Source: DATJFH01 sp035495815 (GTDB taxonomy: Bacteria; Acidobacteriota; Terriglobia; Bryobacterales; Bryobacteraceae). Taken from it: a stretch of 5,704 nt of DNA. Positions 1 to 5,315 of this stretch are shown one piece after another. Where the stretch lies: contig DATJFH010000127.1 in the NCBI GenBank assembly GCA_035495815.1, positions 1 through 5,704 of the forward strand, read 5' to 3'. A model generated the notes under the pieces. That model had not been told where the DNA came from. It saw only the letters and a program-made list of their open reading frames with translations, and did no database searches. The translations under genes were made by a program, and so were the position numbers. How positions within the stretch are numbered: the stretch's first letter is position 1; the number at the start of each line of letters is the position of its first letter.

Positions 1-146
1 CGGCCACCCAGGCGGCCTTCGCCGCTCGGCTTCCGATGACATCGGAGGCACAGGTGGACGCCGCGATTGCCGCCGGTGTTGCGCGGGAAGTCGACACTGG
101 CTCCTACTTCTTGTGTTCGATCGTGAATGCTCACGCTGCACCATAG
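1..146 (+). CDS. C-terminal fragment of an unidentified protein (possibly a methyltransferase)
   Basis: An open frame enters from the left edge (first complete codon at 3) and ends at TAG 144-146, giving about 47 residues. Its composition is ordinary for a folded protein: an Ala-rich helical stretch (SEAQVDAAIAAGVAREV) followed by a hydrophobic strand (GSYFLCSIVNAHAAP) at the very end. A helix, then a short Gly-Ser/Thr turn, then a hydrophobic terminal strand resembles the last elements of class I SAM-dependent methyltransferases, but the piece is too short to be sure and no catalytic motif is in view. The frame one base earlier is also open to 208, but it reads as Cys/Arg-rich and looks like a shadow. 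The gene runs toward the lipoprotein gene at 205 with a 58-nt gap, so read-through into that gene is possible. Confidence 0.55.
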   Translation, partial: ATQAAFAARLPMTSEAQVDAAIAAGVAREVDTGSYFLCSIVNAHAAP

Positions 147-152
147 GCAGAG

Positions 153-181
153 TTTCAAGCTTTCACTGCGCGTTCCCGCTT
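153..181 (+). promoter_or_regulatory. Candidate ECF-type promoter, copy 1
   Basis: TTTCAAGCTT (153-162), ten unrelated bases, then TTCCCGCTT (173-181). The same two blocks with the same 10-nt gap recur at 4524-4552 ahead of the other lipoprotein gene. Taken as TTTCAA-N17-CCGCTT the spacing suits a -35/-10 promoter, and transcription would begin near 188, just ahead of the Shine-Dalgarno site at 191-196 and the GTG at 205. Neither box resembles TTGACA or TATAAT. The likely reader is the ECF sigma factor encoded in this window (inference). A binding site for another regulator is the alternative. Confidence 0.6.
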
Positions 182-208
182 ATACAAATGGGAGGGAACG
201 CGCAGTGA
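163..208. repeat. Perfect 15-bp inverted repeat spanning promoter and start codon
   Basis: The arms are TCACTGCGCGTTCCC (163-177) and GGGAACGCGCAGTGA (194-208), fully complementary, separated by 16 nt (178-193). The right arm contains the last bases of the Shine-Dalgarno site and the GTG start at 205-207. The left arm covers the promoter spacer and the TTCCC of its downstream box. No T-run follows on either strand, so a standard intrinsic terminator is unlikely. In RNA that reads through from the upstream gene it would form a strong hairpin hiding the start site. In DNA it could be an operator. Confidence 0.8.
191..196 (+). promoter_or_regulatory. Shine-Dalgarno site that fixes the GTG start of the first lipoprotein
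   Basis: GGAGGG lies 8 nt before GTG 205. It supports starting at 205 rather than at the upstream in-frame ATG 127, which has no comparable site, would overlap the preceding gene, and would place a charged stretch ahead of the signal peptide. Bases 194-196 fall inside the right arm of the inverted repeat. Confidence 0.75.
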
Positions 209-1017
209 CAAACATCAGACCTCAGGCTCTTCTTCTGGTCCTTTTGACGTTCACGGCGTGGCTGGCCGGTTGCGGGGGTTCCGCCTCCCTTCCGCAGTCC
301 CCCTCGGCCCCCTCCGTCTCCTCGCCACCGACAGGTTCTTCAACGGTTGCAGTTTCTTCCGCGCCACCGGTCATTGCCACGCCGGTGGATCCGAACGCGC
401 TCGTCGTCTTCCGCGAACCCAGCGGGTTTTCCACCTCAGACGTGTACGATGCACACGAACGGATCGTGCGGTTTACCTACGGCGGGGATCTGATCTGGAT
501 GGCGGACGGCACGCACCTTCATGGATATCTGGTCGATCGCGACAGCTCGTACTGGGGGCCGCCGACGTATTTCATCAGCGGCAAGATCTGCGACGAGCTC
601 TGTGTCTTCTCGATTCGGTTCGGCACCCGGGATGGCCAGCGCAGAGCCTACCTGACCGTCGACTACGGTCACAGCAATCCTGGAACTCTGGTGGACGTCG
701 AAGTGGCCGACAGCGCGCTGAATGTAGCGCAGACCGCGCTGTTTCCACCTGGAACACCCACGCTGTCTGGCGTCGTCACCGAAATGACGCCGGCCGGAGA
801 AGCGCCGGTTGAAGGGGTGGGAGTGTACGTGGGTGTCCCAGCCGGGTGGCAAGGGGCCACCACCGACCAGAACGGCTCGTACAGAATCAATGGATTGATA
901 GACGGAACGTCTGACCTCGTGGTGAGCAAGGCCGGCTACGGGAAAATCTCACGAAAACTGCCTCTGAGCGGCGACACTCGCCTGAACTTTCAGCTCGACC
1001 GAGGGAGCGCGCGCTAG
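205..1017 (+). CDS. Lipoprotein with C-terminal carboxypeptidase regulatory-like domain
   Basis: Starting at GTG 205 the product has 270 residues. Residues 1-23 form a lipoprotein signal peptide: Arg5, a hydrophobic core (ALLLVLLTFTAWL) and the lipobox LAGC at 20-23, so Cys23 should be lipidated after export. A Ser/Pro-rich linker follows (about 25-60), then an unrecognised middle region (about 62-182) rich in aromatic strands with a close cysteine pair (Cys129, Cys133) that could form a disulfide. Residues about 185-266 fit a CarboxypepD_reg (peptidase-associated, transthyretin-like) domain: SGVVTE, then PVEGVGVYV, then TTDQNGSYRINGL and a closing strand. That domain is usually a structural or binding module, so no enzymatic role is implied. 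The gene has its own candidate promoter (153-181) and converges on the kinase gene. Lipoprotein and domain calls are firm; the biological role is unknown. Confidence 0.85.
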   Translation: MTNIRPQALLLVLLTFTAWLAGCGGSASLPQSPSAPSVSSPPTGSSTVAVSSAPPVIATPVDPNALVVFREPSGFSTSDVYDAHERIVRFTYGGDLIWMADGTHLHGYLVDRDSSYWGPPTYFISGKICDELCVFSIRFGTRDGQRRAYLTVDYGHSNPGTLVDVEVADSALNVAQTALFPPGTPTLSGVVTEMTPAGEAPVEGVGVYVGVPAGWQGATTDQNGSYRINGLIDGTSDLVVSKAGYGKISRKLPLSGDTRLNFQLDRGSAR

Positions 1018-3926
1018 TTTTTCGGCAGATCGATCAGGACGATATCGGCATTCTCCCGAACGCGGTCGAAGACGATATGACTGCCGTCGGGTGTGACGTC
1101 GAACGCGAACGATGTCGCAGGGTTTTGCAGCTTCGCAAGCTGGCGGCTCTTGCCTGTGGCCAGGTCCAGCAGCCAGAACTCCAGCGCGCCGACCGGGTGT
1201 CCTTGCACGTACAGGAGCTTGCCGTTGGGAAGAAAGCGGGCCCGACCGCCGCCACCGAAGGGCACACGAATCGCGGGAAATTTCAGTGGCCTGCCATCCG
1301 AACGTACGGCCATCAGCGGTGCTCTTGCCATTTGCTCGCCGGTATACACGATCACGTCTTGGGTGGGCGACCACACAGGATCGAAGGCCGGACCATTCAC
1401 CAGGCGGACCGCCTGACCACCGGCCACTGGGATCTTGAACAGACCAGCCCCCTGGGCATCGTTGCCGCCGGTGACAATCCACTTCCCGTCCGGCGACCAC
1501 GCGGAGCCACCTTTGATCTCAACGGCCTCCGCGAGGGAGTCATGATCGGCGCCGTCCGCGGACACGAGAGTAAGATGCATTTTCCCGTGCGTTGTGAGCG
1601 CCACAGCCACCCGTTTTCCGTCCGGCGAAATGGCAGGCGGCTCCACCAGCATCCCGTTGGAGCCCTTCCATATTTCAGCCGACTTGCCGTCCTGCAGGCG
1701 CCACAGTCCGTCTCCAGCGCCGCCGCTGGATGACAAATAGAACAGCGACGTCCCGGCGAACCTCGGCGCCAGAGCCCTGGTGTTTACCGCATCGTGGGGT
1801 TTGACATCCTGTTCATCGGCCACGCGATTGCCATCAAGAATGGGAACACTCCACAAGGCGGCCGACGATTTCGCCACTGTGGCCACCAGCCGGTGACCGT
1901 CGGCGCTGGCTGCCACCGACAGGTACCGATAGGGACCGGCGTTCACGCGATGCGTGACTCTCCGCTCCAGGTCGAGTGCCCAGAGCCATGGCCCCGATCT
2001 GTCCTCCGCAGGCGCACGGTAAAGCAGCGTGCGCGCGTCGATCGGAGTCAGGTAGCGCACGTCCGTATTGAGTTGGATCAGTCGTTCCCCTTTTCCGACT
2101 CCGGATGAGGGAATGCGCCAGATATCAACCTCGGCTTCCGGCTTGATCCTGCCGTGCACGTAGTAAATCCACTGTCCATCGGCCGACCAGGCTGGAAAGT
2201 GGTTGTGGTCTCCTTTCTCACTTATCAGGATCTGGCGGGGGTTGCCGCCGGTGCCGTCCGCGACCACGAGAGGATCGCCTTCATCAAATGTGAAATACGC
2301 GAGTCGTTTGCCGTCTCGCGACCACGCGACGTTGACGGCGTGCTCGCTGAGAAACACGCGCGATTCGTTGTCCAGCAGAGACAGAAGCCGCAGACGGCGG
2401 CCGTTGGTGCCGTTGATCCAGATGTCCGATCCATCCGCCGAGAATCCCACGCTTCTGGTGGGCCCGGCATTCCGTTGATCGGCCATGCCCGGCGTGAGGT
2501 TGCGAAGTCGTTCAGAACCCACCTGAGCCAGAAACGCGTGGAAGGGACCGTCCCGATCCGCCATGAAGGCCACGAACCGTCCATCCGGGGAAATCGCGGC
2601 GTCCTCCTTGCTGCCTTCCCAATTGGTGATGGGTGTAAACGTCGCGTTGGCAAGCGGGTCACCGTCCAGGAAGAGCGAGTTCGCGGAGGCGGTCGGTTTC
2701 TCGGGCGCATCCATGGGGCGGCGGGTCTGCCACACTCCTACAGCCACCACGAGCGCGGCGATCGCGAGCCAGGGCAGCCACGCGGTGGCGCGCGTCCTCG
2801 CGGAAGCCGAAGGCACCGGCGCGATTGCGGCCGCGCCGGCCGGTCCCGGGTCGCTGTTGATAGCGTCGATCTCGATTCGGGCCTCGCCGATGTCGCGCAA
2901 GCGCTGTTTCGGATCTTTCGCGAGGCACCGAAGCAGGAGCCGGCGGATGGCCGGCGGCGTGGACGCAGGGAGCGCTGTCCAGTCCGGCTCGCGCTCCAGA
3001 ATTTTCCCGAGCGTGTCAGACACCGTTTCACCCGCGAAGGCGACGCGCCCAGTCAGCATTTCGTAAAGGACACAGCCGAACGCCCAGATGTCAGTGCGCT
3101 TGTCGGTGGCTTTGCCCCGCGCCTGCTCGGGGCTCATATACGCGGCCGTTCCAAGGATGATGCCGTCGGCCGTGTCACCGCTCGCCACGGCCGACTCCTC
3201 GGTCGCCTTCGCGAGCCCGAAATCGAGTACCTTCACCGCGCCTTCCGACGTGATCTTGATATTCGCCGGTTTGAGATCACGATGGACGATGCCCCGCTCG
3301 TGCGCCGCCTCCAGCGCCTCCGCGATCTGTCGAGCAATCGCCAGCGTGTCCGCTACCGATAGTCCCTGGGCCTTGAGCCCTGAGCTCCGAGCCAATCTCT
3401 CCGCCAGCGTCTCGCCGTGCACCAGCTCGAGAATCAGGAACCGGATCTCGTCCGCCTCTTCGAAGCCGTAAATAGCGCAGATACCGGGATGGTTCAGCGA
3501 CGCGAGCATCCGGGCCTCGCGCTCGAAGCGCGCCAGGCGTTGGGGATCGCTCGTAAACGCATGCGGCAAGATCTTGATGGCGACGTCGCGTCCCAGCGAG
3601 GAGTCGAGGGCAAGGTACACTTCCCCCATTCCTCCGGCGCCGAGCAGGGCTCGCAGCTGGTAGCCGCCGAGGGATGCACCGGTCATTTCTCTCGGGTCTC
3701 CCAAGGGCGCCGGGATATCGGAAATCAGCCCGGCCGGAATGGCGGCCACGGGCTGCTCCAGGAAATCATCGAGGGCATCCGACTCTTCAAGCAGCGACTC
3801 GACATTTCGGCGCATCGCCTCGTCGTCCGGACACGCTCCCGCCAGAAACGCGGCGCGCTCGGCCGGCGGCGTGGCGCGTGCCGCGTTGTACAAATCTTCG
3901 ATCTGCTTCCAGCGCTCAGGCGTCAT
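1014..3926 (-). CDS. Transmembrane Ser/Thr protein kinase with PD40/TolB-like beta-propeller
   Basis: The product has 970 residues in four parts. Residues 1-80 are a helical N-terminal segment beginning MTPERWKQIEDLYNAA. Residues about 89-345 are a Hanks-type kinase with every key element: Gly loop GAGGMGEVY (96-104), VAIK Lys118, helix-C Glu137, HRDLKPAN (Asp217, Asn222), DFG (235-237), and MSPE (264-267) after the activation loop. It should be active. Residues about 383-399 (WLPWLAIAALVVAVGVW) are a single membrane span. The remainder (about 420-970) would lie outside the cytoplasm and carries repeated S-x-D-G strands near 446, 496, 536, 581, 674, 767, 811 and 945, typical of PD40/TolB-like propellers that may sense a ligand. 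ATG 3926 lies inside the end of the sigma gene (11-nt overlap), indicating translational coupling. The partner substrate is probably that sigma factor (inference). Its TAG stop shares CTAG with the convergent lipoprotein gene. Confidence 0.93.
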   Translation of the reverse strand: MTPERWKQIEDLYNAARATPPAERAAFLAGACPDDEAMRRNVESLLEESDALDDFLEQPVAAIPAGLISDIPAPLGDPREMTGASLGGYQLRALLGAGGMGEVYLALDSSLGRDVAIKILPHAFTSDPQRLARFEREARMLASLNHPGICAIYGFEEADEIRFLILELVHGETLAERLARSSGLKAQGLSVADTLAIARQIAEALEAAHERGIVHRDLKPANIKITSEGAVKVLDFGLAKATEESAVASGDTADGIILGTAAYMSPEQARGKATDKRTDIWAFGCVLYEMLTGRVAFAGETVSDTLGKILEREPDWTALPASTPPAIRRLLLRCLAKDPKQRLRDIGEARIEIDAINSDPGPAGAAAIAPVPSASARTRATAWLPWLAIAALVVAVGVWQTRRPMDAPEKPTASANSLFLDGDPLANATFTPITNWEGSKEDAAISPDGRFVAFMADRDGPFHAFLAQVGSERLRNLTPGMADQRNAGPTRSVGFSADGSDIWINGTNGRRLRLLSLLDNESRVFLSEHAVNVAWSRDGKRLAYFTFDEGDPLVVADGTGGNPRQILISEKGDHNHFPAWSADGQWIYYVHGRIKPEAEVDIWRIPSSGVGKGERLIQLNTDVRYLTPIDARTLLYRAPAEDRSGPWLWALDLERRVTHRVNAGPYRYLSVAASADGHRLVATVAKSSAALWSVPILDGNRVADEQDVKPHDAVNTRALAPRFAGTSLFYLSSSGGAGDGLWRLQDGKSAEIWKGSNGMLVEPPAISPDGKRVAVALTTHGKMHLTLVSADGADHDSLAEAVEIKGGSAWSPDGKWIVTGGNDAQGAGLFKIPVAGGQAVRLVNGPAFDPVWSPTQDVIVYTGEQMARAPLMAVRSDGRPLKFPAIRVPFGGGGRARFLPNGKLLYVQGHPVGALEFWLLDLATGKSRQLAKLQNPATSFAFDVTPDGSHIVFDRVRENADIVLIDLPKN

Positions 3927-4602
3927 GTGCGGAATCGCCTCGCATCTCGCGTTTCAGCCACGCTTTCGCGAGGCGCCAGTCCCCCATCACGGTTGCCGGC
4001 GAGACCTTGAGCACGGAGGCGGTTTCCTCCACCGTCAATCCGCCGAAAAATCGCATCTCGATCACGCGGCTCTTCCGCTCGTCGAACTTCGCGAGGGCCT
4101 GAAGCGCCTCGTCCAGCGCCACCAGGTCCGGACCTGGCTCGCTGGTGACGGGAAGGCCTTCGTCAAACGTCACCCGCTGTGCGTCGCCGCCGCGCTTCTG
4201 ATAGCGGCGGGCGCGGGCGTGGTCCACAAGAATGTGGCGCATGACGCGCGCTGACACCGCCAGGAAGTGCGCCCGGTCGTGCCACGCCACGTCATGCGCA
4301 TCCACCAGGCGGAGGTAGGCCTCATTGACCAGTGCAGTCGCCTGCAGGCTGTGATCCGCGCGCTCGTGCGCGATGTGTCGTTTGGCAATCCGATGGAGCT
4401 CTCCGTGTACGAGCGGGATCAGCCGCTCGAGGGCGGCCTCGTCGCCCTGCCCCCATTTCTGGAGCAGTCCGGTGACCTGGGTGGGATGGCCGGGAATGCC
4501 ATCCAGTTTAGGCCTTTTCGCCCTTTCAAGCTTCAGGATCGATTTCCCGCTTCCTGGATAGGGGAAGCACATGCTGATGAACCGTCGAACAAGACTCCTC
4601 AT
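3916..4602 (-). CDS. ECF-type RNA polymerase sigma factor (kinase-linked)
   Basis: From ATG 4602 the product has 228 residues. Region 2 lies at about 44-135 (TGLLQKWGQGDEAALERLIPLV, in shortened form; then SLQATALVNEAYLRL 85-99 and HFLAVSARVMRHILVDHARA 112-131). Region 4 lies at about 163-220 with a helix-turn-helix at LTVEETASVLKVSPATV (189-205). This matches the Sigma70_ECF/TIGR02999 kind common in Acidobacteriota and Planctomycetes. The acidic DAED-like patch that begins region 2.2 in most ECF factors is replaced by SLQA. In kinase-controlled ECF43 factors phosphorylation supplies that charge, so Thr89 or Ser85 could be phosphosites (inference). ATG 4602 has AGGA 5 nt upstream (4608-4611) but overlaps the divergent lipoprotein gene by 32 bp. 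ATG 4572 has no such site. Family proteins usually start near residue 35, and the first ~35 residues look non-homologous, so an atypical start such as CTG 4506 (AAAAGG 6 nt before it) is possible. Confidence 0.9.
   Translation of the reverse strand: MRSLVRRFISMCFPYPGSGKSILKLERAKRPKLDGIPGHPTQVTGLLQKWGQGDEAALERLIPLVHGELHRIAKRHIAHERADHSLQATALVNEAYLRLVDAHDVAWHDRAHFLAVSARVMRHILVDHARARRYQKRGGDAQRVTFDEGLPVTSEPGPDLVALDEALQALAKFDERKSRVIEMRFFGGLTVEETASVLKVSPATVMGDWRLAKAWLKREMRGDSAHDA
4524..4552 (+). promoter_or_regulatory. Candidate ECF-type promoter, copy 2
   Basis: TTTCAAGCTT (4524-4533), ten bases, then TTCCCGCTT (4544-4552): every base of both blocks and the gap length match 153-181, while only 2 of the 10 spacer positions agree. 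The downstream block ends 18 nt before ATG 4571, against 23 nt before GTG 205 in the other copy. Transcription would begin near 4559, directly ahead of the Shine-Dalgarno site, giving a very short leader. The element lies within the N-terminal reading frame of the sigma gene if that gene starts at 4602 or 4572. Confidence 0.6.
4560..4565 (+). promoter_or_regulatory. Shine-Dalgarno site of the second lipoprotein gene
   Basis: AGGGGA lies 5 nt before ATG 4571 and 11 nt before the in-frame ATG 4577. The shorter distance favours 4571, although both starts give the same signal peptide core. Confidence 0.6.
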
Positions 4603-5275
4603 GCTCGTCCTGTTTCAGGGAATTGCCGCGGGTTGCGGCGCGCACCCGCAACAGAACCCATTCGTCGACCCACTCGCGCCCTCACCAATCCTGCCTTCGC
4701 CTATCCCTGGGCCGGTGACGGGACTAGCAGTGACTGCTATCTCCCCCGTGGTTGGATCCACCGGGGGATCCTCACAACTGAGGATTGTCGGCACGGGGTT
4801 CCGATCCGGTGCTACGGTGAGCTTCGATGGAGTCAGGGTGAGCACACGCTTCGACGGCCGTCTTCTCAACACCATGTTCCTGGAAAGTCCGGCTCACGCC
4901 GCTGGAACTGTTGATCTCACCGTGACCAACCCGGATGGCACACAGGCGCTGCTGCCCGGGGCCTTCAGGTATGTCTCGCCGGATTCTTTCGATTTCAATG
5001 GATCCTGGCAGGCAGCTTCGTTTGATGGGTCCGATCGAACATTAGACTTCACGATTGAAGGCAACACCCTGGTCCAAGCAACGTGCTGGGGCGCCGGTGG
5101 CGAAAAGGTGTCGCTCTTGATTCCCTCTGCCCCAAGCGTTGCCCACGGCGAGTTCGCGTTTACCGGAACCGACGGGAACAGCATGTCCGGCAGGATGGTG
5201 GCGGAATCCGAGGCAGTAGGCACCATGAATCTGGCACCGTGTACGAACATGGCCTGGCGAACGTACCCGAAGTGA
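4571..5275 (+). CDS. Lipoprotein with IPT/TIG domain
   Basis: The product has 234 residues. A signal peptide (charged RRTR at 5-8, hydrophobic core LLMLVLFQGIAA) ends at AAGC 19-22, so Cys22 is the likely lipidated residue; Ala at -3 is a little unusual for a lipobox. A Pro-rich linker follows (about 25-50). Residues about 54-135 fit an IPT/TIG immunoglobulin-like fold: VTAISPVVGSTGG, then LRIVGTGFRSGATVSFDG, then VDLTVTNPDGT and FRYV. The last part (about 138-234) is an unrecognised strand-rich domain starting FDFNGSWQAAS with two cysteines (Cys172, Cys224) that could pair. Its opening FNGSWQ and later FTGTDGNSMSGRM resemble small beta-barrel modules of secreted proteins, but no family is assigned. 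The gene is divergent from the sigma-kinase operon, and the same promoter-like element precedes it as precedes the lipoprotein gene at 205. Probably exported and envelope-anchored; the role is unknown. Confidence 0.85.
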   Translation: MLMNRRTRLLMLVLFQGIAAGCGAHPQQNPFVDPLAPSPILPSPIPGPVTGLAVTAISPVVGSTGGSSQLRIVGTGFRSGATVSFDGVRVSTRFDGRLLNTMFLESPAHAAGTVDLTVTNPDGTQALLPGAFRYVSPDSFDFNGSWQAASFDGSDRTLDFTIEGNTLVQATCWGAGGEKVSLLIPSAPSVAHGEFAFTGTDGNSMSGRMVAESEAVGTMNLAPCTNMAWRTYPK

Positions 5276-5315
5276 CTAGAGACTTTTGACTATCGACTAT
5301 TGACTATCAACTAAT
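5274..5315. repeat. Degenerate tandem heptamer repeat (GACTATY-like, six units)
   Basis: Six consecutive 7-nt units: GACTAGA, GACTTTT, GACTATC, GACTATT, GACTATC, AACTAAT. The array starts within the TGA stop of the lipoprotein gene (5273-5275) and ends across the TAG stop of the convergent gene (5311-5313), so it fills the whole gap. Because 7 is not a multiple of 3, TGA on the plus strand and TAG on the minus strand recur in shifting frames. No hairpin plus T-run terminator was seen here. Confidence 0.7.

Noticed and set aside
181..186. TATACA as a housekeeping -10 box.
   Set aside because: No TTGACA-like box at 16-18 nt upstream and no counterpart in the second copy of the shared element; it lies in the loop of the inverted repeat.
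127..204. In-frame ATG 127 as the start of the first lipoprotein gene (26 extra residues).
   Set aside because: No good ribosome site, overlap with the upstream gene, and a charged stretch ahead of the signal peptide; GTG 205 has GGAGGG 8 nt upstream and gives a standard lipoprotein signal.
2..208. Open frame 2 at the left edge.
   Set aside because: Cys/Arg-rich reading typical of an out-of-frame translation; the frame ending at 146 has protein-like composition.
949..1500. 183-codon minus-strand open frame.
   Set aside because: Arg/Ser/Pro-rich shadow of the kinase propeller in another frame, also running into the lipoprotein gene.
2154..3362. 402-codon open frame on the plus strand inside the kinase gene.
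   Set aside because: Arg/Gly/His-rich composition without recognisable domains, fully antisense to the conserved kinase and propeller coding sequence; a high-GC shadow frame.
4725..4739. Perfect short palindrome TAGCAGT-G-ACTGCTA.
   Set aside because: Seven-base arms are expected by chance in a window this size and it lies within the lipoprotein coding sequence; an operator for the sigma operon cannot be excluded but nothing else supports it.
4742..4775. Imperfect hairpin TCCCCCGTGG / CCACCGGGGGA.
   Set aside because: Needs a bulge, lies within coding sequence (near the start of the IPT/TIG domain), and no T-run follows.
4267..4914. 215-codon plus-strand open frame crossing the sigma gene and the second lipoprotein gene.
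   Set aside because: It crosses two well-supported genes in other frames and has no recognisable protein features.
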